Positions 12,361 through 24,219 of a stretch of 64,000 bases of DNA are shown in pieces. Numbering within the stretch: position 1 is the first letter of the stretch; every line of letters begins with the position of its first letter. The position numbers and the translations under genes are program-made. The stretch covers positions 41,154,631 through 41,218,630 of the forward strand of contig CM023539.1 of assembly GCA_013350335.1 (NCBI GenBank), given 5' to 3'. Source of the stretch: Chimonanthus salicifolius (taxonomy: Eukaryota; Streptophyta; Magnoliopsida; Laurales; Calycanthaceae). Under the pieces are notes generated by a model, which saw only the letters and a list, made by a program, of their open reading frames with translations, made no database searches and was not told the origin of the DNA.

Positions 12361-13275
12361 GTTGAGGGGGGTTTCATTCTAAGACATCCTACAAACAAAG
12401 GTGGGAATTGGCTCAAGCTAACCCCTCAGGGTTAAGGTACTTCTAATATAGATGAACCAATGTTTGTCAGTGTATTTTAGGTTCATTTCTATTTTTTCAT
12501 TCTTAGCCTTGCAGTGTAGATAAGCCAATAAAGAGTTTTGGAGTATAGGAGTTACTGATTAAGGATAGTATTGGGTTTAACGTCTATATATGCCTCTATA
12601 CTGAGAGAAAGTAGAATTATGTAAGATTTGGCTTGAATTCAATACAAATTCAATGGTACCCTAACTTAAAGAATTCCAAGTCTAAGAAAATCTTCGGATC
12701 AACTTCGACAGAGTGAAGCCACTCGATCACTCAACTTGGTGTACGGGTAAACGGAGTTTCGAATTGATGGACCAAAACTTCACCATAAGAATGGAATAAG
12801 GTCAAACAATGAAGAAGAAATCGACACCATCAAGAGGTGAATTTCGATTGGAACCAAAATTGAATTATGAAATTCAATTCCAATTATGTAATATTAATGC
12901 ACTCAATTGAACTCTTAAAATGCAATTTGCAATTGAACACTTGCATAAATTGAAACTAAATCAAACATGGACCCAAAATTAAATTGAAAAGAAAAATAAG
13001 AACTCATTACAGACGAGAGAACTTGAAGTTGCTCAAAGGATATTGATTTAGCTGCTGGACTGTGTGTACGGTTCTGGCCAAAACACTGGATTTATAAGCC
13101 TTTTTCTAACTAAAAAAAGAAAAAGAAAAATCCAACTTAGAATCTATAGGGCCTGCCCGAATTGGGCTTGGTTTCTTCCTTCATTGTTGAATTAAAAAAA
13201 AAAAAAGACAAAAACAGAGAAAACCTGTTGAGATCCTCGCCCAATCTGGGTTTAAATTCAGCCCTCAATCTAATC

Positions 13276-13536
13276 CAAGGGTAAAAAAAACGGCCCATCC
13301 GAGATCTCGGCCGAGACGCCGAGATCTCAGGCCAGCCGAATAACCGCCGATATCTCGCCGATATTTCTCTCTCCTTTTTTTTTTAAAATCTAGGCCGTAT
13401 TGGCTGATATTGGCGAGATCTCGCCCTAAGGTCGATACATTTCATATTGGCCGAGATATCTCGGATTTTCTCGGGCGTCCAAAATCCGAGATATCTTGGC
13501 CGATATGAGATGTATCGGCCGAGATTTCGACCCCTG
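13276..13536. mobile_element. hAT-like MITE A with CGAGATATCTCGGCC palindromes
   Basis: Ends are CAAGGGTAAAAA (left) and TTTCGACCCCTG (right). It is flanked by exact 8-bp direct repeats ATCTAATC at 13268-13275 and 13537-13544. The 261-bp body is packed with CGAGATCTCGG, GAGATATCTCGG and GGCCGATA motifs in both orientations. No coding capacity is present. The 8-bp duplication and CAGGGG-type ends fit non-autonomous hAT elements. Confidence 0.75.
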
Positions 13537-13768
13537 ATCTAATCTGATCTGAACCCCTTTTGCCTTAGAAACCGTTTCAAAAATCTGTTCAATTCCAGGC
13601 CCAGTAACGTCTAAATCTGAGATCTGTGCTGTTGCTGTTTTTCCAGCTAATCCATCCGATCTTGCAGCTGCTTTAACACCTGAAGTCGCTCACATCTTAC
13701 TGCATTATTCTCGTCCACTACCAACCCTAATGGGGGCAGCAGCCATTAAGTTTGTATATTGCCTGAAA

Positions 13769-13941
13769 ACCCGCACAGGTAGTTCAGTTGGTCTAAGTTT
13801 CTAAGATTAGACTAGAGGTCTTGGGTTCGACCCCTTCCAGACTGACTTGATACATAAGATTTACAAGTCGATTTCGTGCATCAATTGGATTAGTCTCATT
13901 TCCAATGTGAGGTGGGAATACCCATGTTATAAAAGAAAAAC
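13769..13941 (+). mobile_element. tRNA-derived SINE (family 1)
   Basis: A tRNA-like A box (GGTAGTTCAGTTGG, about 13778) and a good B box (GGGTTCGACCCC, about 13823) are spaced as in a tRNA, followed by a body ending in GTGAGGTGGGAATACCCATG and an A-rich tail. The same 3' body occurs at 1990-2180. It lies between two hAT-like MITEs. Confidence 0.65.
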
Positions 13942-14326
13942 AAGGTCCACTAGGATCCTATCACCCAGGCGGATTTCCAAAACGGTTTTGTAGTGGATAT
14001 TTTTGGTTCTAAATCCTGGGATCTTGCTGTCTAAAACAGCACTTCAGTCGGCTCAAATCCAGGTCTAAATTGGAAGCCAAAGCCCAATGGAAATTTTCCA
14101 TTTTAGGCTTCTCAACGCCCAACAGGCCCAGCGTCCAATTTGTTGCTGTTTTAGCTTTTAAGTACAAGTTGGCATTTACCATATGGTAAGGTCCACAAGG
14201 ACGGCGAGTCAGTTGCTGACATGGATTCTTGAGTTGGGTCTACTACGGTAGCAAATGGGCTTAGTTTATTGGGCTTTTCGGTACAAGAGAGTGCTTGGGC
14301 CCTCTCTTCCCTTCGTCAATCCGAGC

Positions 14327-14482
14327 CAGGGGTACAAAAATCGTTTTTACCGAGATATCGGCGTCTCGGCCGATCTTGGCCGAGAGCTCTCTCTCCTAAA
14401 TTTTTTTTGACAAATATCGGCCTTCAAAACCCCGAGATATCTCGGCCGATATGCACAATATTGGTTGAGATTTATACCCCTG
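14327..14482. mobile_element. hAT-like MITE B
   Basis: Starts CAGGGGTACAAAAATCG and ends GATTTATACCCCTG, with exact 8-bp flanking duplications ATCCGAGC at 14319-14326 and 14483-14490. The 156-bp body holds CGAGATATCGG, CTCGGCCGATC and CGAGATATCTCGGCCGATAT motifs. It has the same termini and same subfamily motif as the element at 13276-13536. Confidence 0.8.
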
Positions 14483-14490
14483 ATCCGAGC

Positions 14491-15721
14491 ATAAGTTCAA
14501 AGAGCAAATCCATTAATTTCGTTCAGCTACTTTCCATGTGCGCTATGAGATGTTAAGTAACTTTTTTTCAAACATTTCTATAAACAGTCTAATAATATGA
14601 AATTATCTCAATATTATCTTTTTGCTAATACTCTGGTGAAAATTGTAAAGTTGGTTTTTAATTTATCCAATAACTATTGTTATACTTGCTAAGCAAAAAA
14701 TTCCTATATTGATGAACTTAATTTACGATTTAAATGGTAAGTCTAAAATGATATTTAAATGATCATATGAAAAATGAGCAGCTTACTAATATTGGAATGC
14801 CTTTATGTGGGATTCACGTGTATCCATTTAATACCATGTTTACAACGTGTTCTTTTAAGACTTCAATAAAAATATTAAGATTTTTTTCTTCAGATCAAAT
14901 TAAATAAGCCTCTCTACCTGCACATATCGAATAATTCTGATTCTTTAGGTAAAGTAAGAATTGGATTCAGGACCTATACATTAGTTCTTTTTGTTATTAA
15001 TTTGTATATTATTTTAATTATAAACTTAGTATTTAAAGTTACTACTAATTTTGCCTAAACAACAAATTCTTTACTGTAAAATTTCTCGAAACCTAATTTA
15101 GGTAAAGATAAATTGTTGAATTCATGAGAAATGAAAAACTTTTCGTGATATCTAAAACTTGTTTTGGCTTAAATTAAGTCAAATTAAAATATCTCAATAT
15201 TAAATATACATTAGATAGTTATATACTATGAGGACATTGTTTATTCAAAATTTTGGCTTCAAAATCTGAACAGATCTTAGAGCACTTGGGGCATCTATAT
15301 TCTATACACAAGTATTTAATTCATGTTGCATTTCATTACCGTGTGGTTGAAGTTTATTTAGAATACACTAAATATTTAGGATATTTTATATTTAGGTCTA
15401 TATCTATGGTTTAATTGTAAAAGAATTCTTGTATTTTTGTTATTGTAATTTTGCCCTTCACATTTAAAGGCCGTTTGCAATTAGATCTGTGTAATGTTGT
15501 TGCATGAGTATATTAAGTGTATTTCAATCAATACTAATTCATTTAAACACAGGAGACATACAAATGTAGATAATTTTTTTAATGGTTATCATATATTAAA
15601 AAAAAAAAAAAAAAGGTAGAATAAAAAAAAAGAAAAAGAAAAAGAAAGAAGCTCAAAATAGGAAAGAACCAAACTATCCAAAACACTGTTACAGGATCAA
15701 AACAGGAAACAAAAAGAGAAA
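14491..15721. other. AT-rich intergenic DNA
   Basis: No coding frame, RNA gene or paired repeat is evident. An A-rich simple stretch (A run followed by GAAAAA repeats) lies at about 15597-15650. Confidence 0.4.
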
Positions 15722-16375
15722 AGTGGGCTTTTGATTTATTCGAAACAACTATTTTACTGTCAGGAGATATAGTTTTTCTAGAAATGATGTAAAATTACCA
15801 TTTTGCTCTTTTATTTTAGATCTTTCGAATGAAAATAAGTTCTTTTTTCGTTCATTCGGACGATGAAACCATCCGAACGAACATTTCAACATAAAATGCG
15901 TTCGTTTGGACGGTCTTCTATGGGTGTGGAGAGGGATTTTTAAACGAGCCGGTTTCTCAACCGATTTTTACAAACAAGGTATCAAAATTCATCTAGTCTG
16001 AATTCTATGAACTCCGGTACTGATTTTAAGTGAAAAGGGTATAGTTTTGGACTTTAAAAATCGTACCCAAATAATTAAAGAAAAATCGTGTTCCCTCTTA
16101 ATTCTTTGGATATGATTTTTGAAGTCCAAAACTATACCATTTTCACTTAAAATCAGTCTCGAAGTTCATAAAATTCAGAGTAGATGAATTTTGATACCTT
16201 GTTTATAGAATCGGTCGAGAAACGATATCGTTTGAAAATCCCTCTTTACAACCCACAGGAGATGACTGGATATTCATTCTAATAGTCTAAAACAGAAGGG
16301 CAAAATGGTAATTTTACACTATTTTTGAAAAACGAAACCTCCTGACAAAAAAGAGCATGGTCTAAATAGCCCGCC
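15722..16375. mobile_element. Long inverted-repeat MITE (MULE-like termini)
   Basis: The two halves are imperfect inverted repeats about a centre near 16075. Examples are AAGGTATCAAAATTCATCTA (from about 15977) against its complement near 16185-16204, and ACTGATTTTAAGTGAAAAGG against its complement near 16140-16160. The right end read inward is GGCGGGCTATTTAGAC, close to GGGTGGCCATTTAGAC of the element at 51706-51896. Both arms carry AAATTACCATTTTG. No clear target duplication remains, so the ends are approximate. Confidence 0.6.
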
Positions 16376-18947
16376 TTTATTTATTATAAAAGATATGGAC
16401 TTTCTTCCTATTTTTTCTTCAATTTTGAATTTAACATTCTGAGATAGATTTTGATTAGCTAGACTTGTACAATTGGGTAGATAACAATTAGAAAAGGTAG
16501 CGCATATATGAAAGAATGAAATTGATTGTAAGTAATTTAATAATTAATAAAAGGTTAAAAAAATTGAAAAGAGAACCCGAATGGAACATTTGGTGTTGTG
16601 CCGATACATCCGACACGCTTCTAGTCTTTGTCGATGGATTGTTTCATTGTGGCAACGGAAATCTTTGTCCAGACTTGTACTTTTCAACTAAGGAAATGTC
16701 ACATCACAACAGTTACAATTCTATTCTAATATGTGTGGCCCCACCTTAATTCATCAACGGCACAAATTGTTATTATCATTAGTTTTTAAAAAAAATACAA
16801 AGCTCATTGCAAGGTTTTTTTCTCTTAATATCTTTATTTTCTCATTATTTAATAAATTAGATCTTGTATGTGTTTAATCCACTTGTGTACAAATTTTATA
16901 TACACAAATTAAAATATATCTACGTCACTATATTAGTTGCTATGTTAACCCATGTCATCAAACTCTTGGCTCGTATGGGCTTAAATACCCGTATACCCGT
17001 TTGAGAAGTCAGCATTGACCGTGACAATTATTTTTTTCTTCTCGGAGTTTGAGATTTCCTATGTAATTCAGAAAGTCAAGCATAAATCACTTAACGAACC
17101 ACCCTTTGCCTTCTCCCTTGGGAGCATAGGTTGATTGGACTATGCATGCCAACGGTTGGTTGTTTCTTCATTATTGTACACGAATTTTTTGAAAAAACAA
17201 AAAAAAAAAAGAAGTGATAGTTCACCCAATTTGGATTACTTGTATTTTATTCTACATTTTTTTCAACATTTTACATATTTTTGCACTTTACTATGTAATT
17301 TGTAGTTTATTTATAAATTAGATTTATTTACTTCCTTTTTTTTATAAACGGAAACGACATCATCTTATATAGTTTTTAATTTTTTATCAGCTAAATAATG
17401 ATGCATATATAAGAGGACAGTTTTATTGTGACCAAATTTAAATGCTTGATTTAGTCTCAATCATTAATATTGTGCCTAAGCTTAAATTTCGACTCCTTTG
17501 GCATAGATTGTCAGATGGTAGGATGGAAAAAAAAAGAAGCTAGTTTGTAAGTCTAACATTAGCATATATTATACTATGCTAACTTGTAAGTCTCAAAATA
17601 CCTAAAATCCAATAGCTCTTACCTAACAAGATATTTAAATTGAATTTTGATGATTCAATAACTCAAAACATCTATCCAAAATAATAAATATTGGATCAAA
17701 ATTTCGATCAAAATCAAATACAATATTTGAGGCACTCTTCTCTCAACTGCTAGCTTTTGAGAGTAAATTCTATCTTAAAAATGTTATCATGGCATAGGTT
17801 TCTAATACGACGTCAGAGCAAGTTTTATGTGCCCAATGCATGTGAGGGCGGATCTAAAGTTTCTATGCACAGACGCAGAGCGCAGTTGCATGTGTGTCAA
17901 GTTTTCATGTGCAACTATAGGATCCAGCTGTACATGAGGATGAGTGTGAAGTGACAAAAGTCTCAAGTCCGTTAATTCAAGAAACCAATGTCTCTGTATA
18001 TCACTTGAAGCATCATTTTCTTGACGAGTAGCTTTTGAGGGTGAGTTCTACCTCAAAAATGTTATTATCATGGTTTTCTAATATTATTTGATGTAAGTCA
18101 AATCTATACCCGACAAAGTAATAAGCATAAATGCAAAAGTATCTATAATAAAACTTTTCCTCCTACATTGTTGGAGGGATTTGAATATTATACATGAATC
18201 TAAATATAAAAGTCATGGTTGAGAAGAAGTGTTCTTTGCACGATAAATAAAAAATATATCACATCAATATAATTCATCCAATCGACTAGTGCCTATACAA
18301 AATTTAAAAGGAAAAAAGAAAAGTTGAGAAAGATTATTTAAAATTTTGGAAAGAAAAAGACAATTCAAGAGCCACAAGCAAGGAGAAGTAGAGCTAAATT
18401 CCTGAAAAGATATTTGCTTTTTCGATTAAGATAGGTGATTTCAAAAGAAAAAAAAAATCAAGCTTTTTTTTTCACTGAATTAGTGATTTTAACAGATAGA
18501 CTCATGTAATCTTAAGAAATGCTATCAATATACCAACGTTGGGATCTCAAGTACAAGAGATTTCTTGGGATTTCAAGTGACATTCATCCAATGTACTTAA
18601 CCCCATGTGATCCACCAGCCCAAAGAAGAAGAAGAACTGAAGATGAGAAAGAGATTCGAAAATGACAAGGAAGGAAAGTTAAATGAACTTTACATGTCAT
18701 CATTAAATTTTAGGATACGGCCACCATTTAATATTAGATACGTTGCTTGTATTATTAATACGTAGCTGGCTGTGGTTGGATGAAGGAGAAATGTGACAGA
18801 GCAGAAGCTTAAATCCGTTTTTCCTTTTCTCATTTCACTGCCCACTTATTGGAGCTTTCTGCTCTTCTAAGCGTTACCCATTTCAGTATTTAATTGGTTT
18901 TGTAAGATCTGAAAATCAGAAGACGGCAGGAACAGAGAAAACAAGTC
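16376..18947. other. Intergenic region upstream of the AHP gene
   Basis: AT-rich sequence without a supportable gene. Two related segments, about 17750-17800 and 18028-18080 (TAGCTTTTGAGGGTGAGTTC type followed by CTCAAAAATGTTATTATCAT), form a diverged direct repeat about 280 bp apart. The last 200 bp before 18948 are the likely promoter and 5' UTR of the AHP gene, but no TATA box stands out. Confidence 0.45.
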
Positions 18948-21900
18948 ATGGAAGTGGTTCAGTTGCAGACCAGTTTGGTTGATCTCACTTCATCTCTCTT
19001 TCGTGAGGTTAGTATGCATAATATAAACAACTTTGAAAGCAAAAGAGGAGGATTCAGATGGCTCCTTTTTCTTTTTCTTTTTTTTTTTAAAAATATGGAT
19101 GTATCTTTGTCAGTTTGAAATGGTTTTGATGCTGGATTTTGTTGTTGATGCGAAGGGATTTCTGGATGATCAGTTCACTCAGCTGCAGCAGCTGCAAGAT
19201 GAGAGCAACCCAGATTTTGTTTTTGAAGTAGTCACTCTTTTCTTCGACGACTCTGACAGACTTCTCAATGAACTGGGCAACGCTCTGTGAGGAAGCTGCT
19301 CTCTCTCTCTCTCTCTCTCTCACTCTCTTTCTTTCTCTCTCTCTCTCTCTCTCTCTCTCCCTTTTGTTTGGTTTGATTTTTGGGTTCCTCTCCTTCTTTC
19401 TGGTTTGTCTATCTGAAGGGATCAGGAGTTTGTAGATTTCAAGAAGGTTGATGCAGATGTTCACCAGTTCAAGGGTAGTAGCTCCAGGTAATCCAATCCA
19501 TCCTAATATTTTCAATCTCAGTTTTTCTTGGAAAAAAAAAAAGTTTCTTCAGTCTGTTATCAGAAAACTCTCTTTAGTCCTATTAATCCTAAATGCAAAA
19601 TGGGAAGTGAGCTCTAGATAGATGGGATAATGTCTGTTGCTGATGACAACAACGACGAAGAATCCCAAAGAACTGAAATTTTAATTTGTCAATTTCATAT
19701 TACCTGTTCCACTTACGGAAATTAGAAACAAAATCACATCAGCTGTGATACTTCTATCATTAGAATAAAATGTGCATCAGATGATATTCTCTCTAGTTTT
19801 CCCTGTATATTACTAGACACTAGTTTCACATAATGGTGACAGCATTGTCCATTTTTTCACCCTTCTTTTGAATTCTTTTAACATTACAGAGTTTAAAAGA
19901 TGATAATATTCTTCATTTGAGGTTTTTAGGGTGTTTCAGATGTAAATGAACTCTTAAAGAGTAAAATAACATGTATATGAAAATATGATATTTGTTATTT
20001 GAACAGAGTTTTGGTTATGTACCAATACCACTGACTGAGATGCTACCAATTTACCTCTACACTCATGGCATATTGCAATATTCTGAAAGCCCACAACTTT
20101 CCAAGCTAGTTGTGATCAATTGAGGGTTCTGCTTCTACAATTTTTGTGTATAAAATTGTGGGTTGATGCCAAGCATTCCTCTGTTTAGTTATTTATCCTT
20201 TTTGCCAAGTAGGTATTTAGGATACACCCATGATTACAGGATTCTAGTAACATGAGTACATGATAATAATATATGATCTATTATGGTATAAATGAATGGA
20301 AAACAAAGTTGAAATGAATTTCGACTGCGATGAATGGATACTGACAATGGTTTTTGTTGAACAGCATAGGTGCACAAAGGGTTAAAAATGCCTGTATTGC
20401 ATTTCGCAGCTTTTGTGAGGAGAACAACAAAGAAGGGTGAGTTTGAGTTCAAATTCTCATCATAAATTTTCTTTCTTACAAATTATATGGCTATTGCACT
20501 TGGACAAGTCCAATATCGCAAACTTTCTTCATAGAAGTACAGTAGTCTTGCTTCTGGATAACATGAATTTAGAGGTGGTGGTTAACCACATTTTCACTAC
20601 ATTATGCTTTTGTGAACCCTATCTGGACCGCTATTTTTCCCTTATGTCTATTGTTAGATGGGGTTCTTTCAGATTTGTTTTAGGCTCTCATTCTGGGATG
20701 GGGTCATGGCCCTTCTCATAACAGGGTCAAATTTTGTGGAAACTAGTCCCCTTCTCAATTGGGTGGCTAATTTGGGAAGAATGCAATTGAAGAATCATTG
20801 ATAACAAGGCCTCACCCAAATCATGCTTGATTGAGAAAGTTGAGATCTATATTGCTCAGTGGGCAGTGCAATCTAAGGAGTTTGAAAATATTCTGGAATT
20901 TCGTGTGAGGAAAAATTGGGCTATCGTCTTCTGTATGATGTATCTGTCTTGTGGTTTTGCTTTCTTTTGATCAATGTACCCAAAACCTCTTCGGGTCTGT
21001 CTGTTTCGATGTATCTCTCTATACTTGAAAAAAAGAGAGCAAGGGGTCATGATATGGAAGCAGAGATACATTAGGAGCATGGTTTGAAACAGTGTTTTGA
21101 AAAACAGTAGCAATATGTTTTGTATTGGCCTGAATGGACCACTATACAACTGTATTATTCAATTAAAATAATTTTTTCTTTCATAAATATATGAAAAGTA
21201 GTTTCATATTTCTGTCCTGATATTTGTCCAGATAGATAGAAATATGACACTACTTTTCAAAGATAGAAAGATAGATTGATGGACACAGGTTGTTGTTTGC
21301 ATTTGATGTGTGTCGAAGACTAAAACCTACTGAAAATTTAGGAATAATGGATATTGGAAAGGAGAGATCCAGGCTACTGTTACCTCTCAACTAATGATAG
21401 TAATAATAATAAGCTATCATTATGTTATAAATGCTTTAGATTCATTGAATTTCCTATATTTCTTCACTCTATTTTCATTGATAGAGAAGTTTTGGTGTAG
21501 CCTTTGGATCATCACATATTATATGGCAATCTAATCTACAATATTTTTCCTGTTTTGTGTTGAATGGGAATTGGGTTTTGGAGTAGCAATATAACGACCC
21601 ACCTGCCAGCACAATATTGTCAGGGCCCTCACGGCATTGTTCTTGGAGCACTATCCCATACTAGCGCCCCAAAAGTCCTTGTCCTAGAAGGAGAGAAGTC
21701 CCAACTTATATACCTCAGCACTTCACACCATGCGGTATGGGATAGAGAAACACGCCCAACCTAGCTATTTTCTCTCCCATTCATACCCAACACGGGTATC
21801 ACTAGCAATATTGGTAGTTAGAAGTCATTATTCAGATGCAAAGACAAGTATTTCAAGATTTTGGCTTCAATTCTGGAGAATATTGCAATATTATAACTTA

Positions 21901-22096
21901 CATATATCCATGTTAAATGCCATAACTAACCTAGAACTGAACAATGAAAATTCCATATTGGACGTAAGCTAGCAGCTCTTGTGCAAGTCTGTTTAGGGGC
22001 ATATTTTGCAATCTTCTGCTTTCTAAAAATTGCCCTTTTTTGGATAACATGGGTGTTTAATAAACAAAATTGAAAAGTGAAGAACTCTCTCTCTCC

Positions 22097-22166
<70 letters not shown>

Positions 22167-22422
22167 AGAATTCACTTATGTCTAAACAAGAAACTCGGGT
22201 GCAGGTGCATTACATGCTTTCAACAAGTGAAACATGAGTTCTCTCTGGTGAAGGACAAGCTTGAATCTCTATTCGCGGTGAGAACTCTCTTTCTCTCTCT
22301 ATCTATCTATTTGTCTATCTCTATCGATCAGTCTGTCTAAAGTTCATTCTTCCCCTCCATGTCAATTGTAGCTGGAGCAGCAGATTTTGGCAGCTGGTGG
22401 GTTGATTCCAATGATGGAGTAG
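18948..22422 (+). CDS. AHP: Histidine-containing phosphotransfer protein (cytokinin relay)
   Basis: Six exons: 18948-19007, 19156-19286, 19419-19487, 20365-20436, 22205-22277 and 22372-22422. All introns are GT-AG and phases fit, giving 151 aa, the usual length of this family. The protein starts MEVVQLQTSLVDLTSSLFRE, continues GFLDDQFTQLQQLQDESNPD and ends AAGGLIPMME. The HPt motif VHQFKGSSSSIGAQRVKNAC holds the phospho-accepting His79. Known role: shuttling phosphate from CHK-type histidine kinase receptors in the membrane to response regulators in the nucleus. The intact His distinguishes it from pseudo-HPt (AHP6-like) inhibitors, in which Asn replaces it. The fourth intron (1768 bp) contains transposon fragments, and long CT runs lie next to two splice sites. 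I am sure of family and gene structure; the exact paralogue is undetermined. Confidence 0.95.
19303..19359 (+). repeat. (CT)n microsatellite beside an AHP splice donor
   Basis: An imperfect CT run fills most of the 132-bp intron between AHP exons 2 and 3, starting about 17 bp after the donor site. Confidence 0.85.
20640..21036 (+). mobile_element. Possible LINE 3' end
   Basis: Within AHP intron 4, a stretch that reads in pieces like the end of a LINE polyprotein (KSCLIEKVEIYIAQWAVQS) is followed by a T-rich 3' UTR-like segment and a short A run at about 21029. Stops interrupt it. The resemblance is weak. Confidence 0.3.
21586..21815 (+). mobile_element. LTR fragment related to the element at 51 kb
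   Basis: The left part (TAACGACCCACCTGCCAGCA then CAATATTGTC) matches the start of the LTR at 51167-51387 (TAACGACC...CTAGCATGATATTGT). It lies in AHP intron 4. No partner LTR is seen, so it is a fragment or a solo LTR with unclear right end. Confidence 0.4.
22085..22164 (+). repeat. Long (CT)n microsatellite in AHP intron 4
   Basis: About 80 bp of CT repeats with a few interruptions (CC, CG) end roughly 40 bp before AHP exon 5. Confidence 0.9.
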
Positions 22423-22934
22423 CAGCTTCCCATGCTTGTAACTTTCTTCAAAGGTAATTAACAGAAGGCAAAATATGAGTGAAATGGAATTGGTTGTATA
22501 AAGGAGGTTGTGAGTTTTGCTTTTATAGCATGGAAGTACAGGTCCTTTTCCTCGTATAAGTTCTTTTAACAGTGGGGAGTCATACAGAACATGAAAATGG
22601 CTGTCTTCCTTTTCATAAATATTCATTCCAACTTTCCATTATTGGGTTTCTGTTATGAATCCTCTGGCAGCACCAATCATTTGGGGAAATAACAATTCCC
22701 AATTGAAGAACTGATGTACAACAGTACAATGCTAATCATTCAAAGAGGATGATCTGATTATTCTAATTCATTTAGTTCTCACTTGGATGGGAAAATGGCT
22801 GATAACGATAATGGTGATGATCTCGTGCTTTCGATTTGAGACAACCCTTAAAACAATGAGAAACAAGATTGTACAAACTTTCGCCGATGATGTTTTCACC
22901 ATGTCTAATGCTTTCTTAGTATGCCTTAATGATA

Positions 22935-23125
22935 CTCCCTCTATCTCAATTTAATTGTCTGAAGTGGATTTTGGAATTGTCCCAAAATAGTTATCTCATT
23001 CATATTGGAGTAGCATAAAGTGTGTAGAAAATGAATGAGATCACATGGAATGCTAGCCTTATATAGAGAGTTCCTTAAAAAATATAAATGTTTCAAATGA
23101 GACAACTAAAATAGGACGGAGGGAA
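22935..23125. mobile_element. Stowaway-like MITE
   Basis: Starts CTCCCTCTATCTCAATTTAA and ends AAAATAGGACGGAGGGAA, between TA dinucleotides at 22933-22934 and 23126-23127. The ends are inverted repeats of the CTCCCTCCGT type typical of Tc1/mariner-derived Stowaway elements. The body is 191 bp and non-coding. It lies about 500 bp downstream of the AHP stop. Confidence 0.85.
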
Positions 23126-23469
23126 TATGAAATTTCATAGCAAATATTCCCAAACAAAGTTGTAAAAATCAAGATCATTTAAATGGGCTCTCATCGAACA
23201 ATCTATCAAGGAAAAGATAGACTGCTAAACACTTCCCAAATCAACTTCAAATGTAGACTAGTTTCTCATAATCCAAAATGGAGGATTCTATGTAATGGGA
23301 ACATGAAAAAACAGGAAACAAAAAAAAAAGATTCCAGCATTTTCATCCTTATCAATGCCATTTATTTGGTGTTTGACAGCTTAGTATTCCATAGATCTTC
23401 CTGTCGAAGACCCATATAACTTAAACCTGCAAACCTTGTGATATGACTAGAAGTGTAATAAACATCAAT

Positions 23470-23489
23470 ATATATATATATATATATTT
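23470..23489 (+). repeat. (AT)n microsatellite
   Basis: A run of about ten AT units. Confidence 0.8.
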
Positions 23490-23872
23490 TCTGAGGTGAT
23501 GATTTAGGATTTTTTTCACCTAACAAGAAAGTCACAAATAACAATACTATATAATATGTACTGGGAATTCTTTATCTAGAGGAACTTCTAGTGTCCTGTT
23601 TATAAAATAAATGAAGAAAGGTGATGCACATGGTTTGCTTTCTTAAAATAACCATCTTCCAAGGTCAGATCTGGGCTCTATTCCCACTGAAGCTCTTGCA
23701 AAATTTGATCCTGGCTTCCAAAGAGTGGCCAACGGGGAAAACCATGGAGATTATAGATAATACAAGAATGACCGGCTAAAATACTGGTTAGGAAAACCGG
23801 CCACGATCACCATTGTCTATTGGTCTTAACATCGTCATTGTTATAAGATCTTCACCAAAGTATCCATCACCC

Positions 23873-24219
23873 TGTTGGGGTACAAACGAGTTCTACATCG
23901 GTTGAGAAGGAGAAAAATATAAAGACTTATATGGGGCTGGATTTCTCCACCTATCAGGCTAGTCTTTTTGGCTGGAAGCCCAGTCGTAACTGTGGTGTCA
24001 GAGCTAGATCCCCAAGCCACAACATGTGGACTCAGGGATCCCTAGCCGAATGGGATGGTTGTCTACGTTCTATCCGCCAGAGAGCCTCGTTCGAGGGGGA
24101 GATTATTGGGGTACCAACGAGTCTCATGTTGGTGAGAGGGAGAAAAATATAAGGACTTCTATGGGACTGGATATGTCCACTTATCAGGCTAGTGTTGGAC
24201 TGGAAGTCGAGTCCCAACA
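23873..24219 (+). mobile_element. TRIM (miniature LTR retrotransposon)
   Basis: Two direct repeats of about 116-118 bp, at 23873-23990 (starts TGTTGGGGTACAAACGAG) and 24104-24219 (TATTGGGGTACCAACGAG, ending GTCGAGTCCCAACA), enclose a 113-bp interior. Just inside the left repeat is a primer-binding-like TGGTGTCAGAGC. Just before the right repeat is the purine tract TCGAGGGGGAGA. There is no coding capacity. This is the arrangement of a terminal-repeat retrotransposon in miniature. The flanks share ATCAC within two bases of the ends, a weak trace of a target duplication. Confidence 0.8.

Noticed and set aside
13769..13860. A tRNA gene at the A-box/B-box pair
   Set aside because: It does not fold into a full cloverleaf with acceptor stem and continues into a SINE body with an A-rich tail shared with 1990-2180.
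13276..14482. CRISPR-like or satellite array of short palindromes
   Set aside because: The palindromes lie inside discrete elements with target duplications and have no regular spacer-repeat pattern; the genome is eukaryotic.
22077..22340. An 87-codon frame spanning a CT repeat in AHP intron 4
   Set aside because: The Ser/Leu repeat is the microsatellite; only the CITCFQQVKHEFSLVKDKLE part is real, and it belongs to AHP exon 5.
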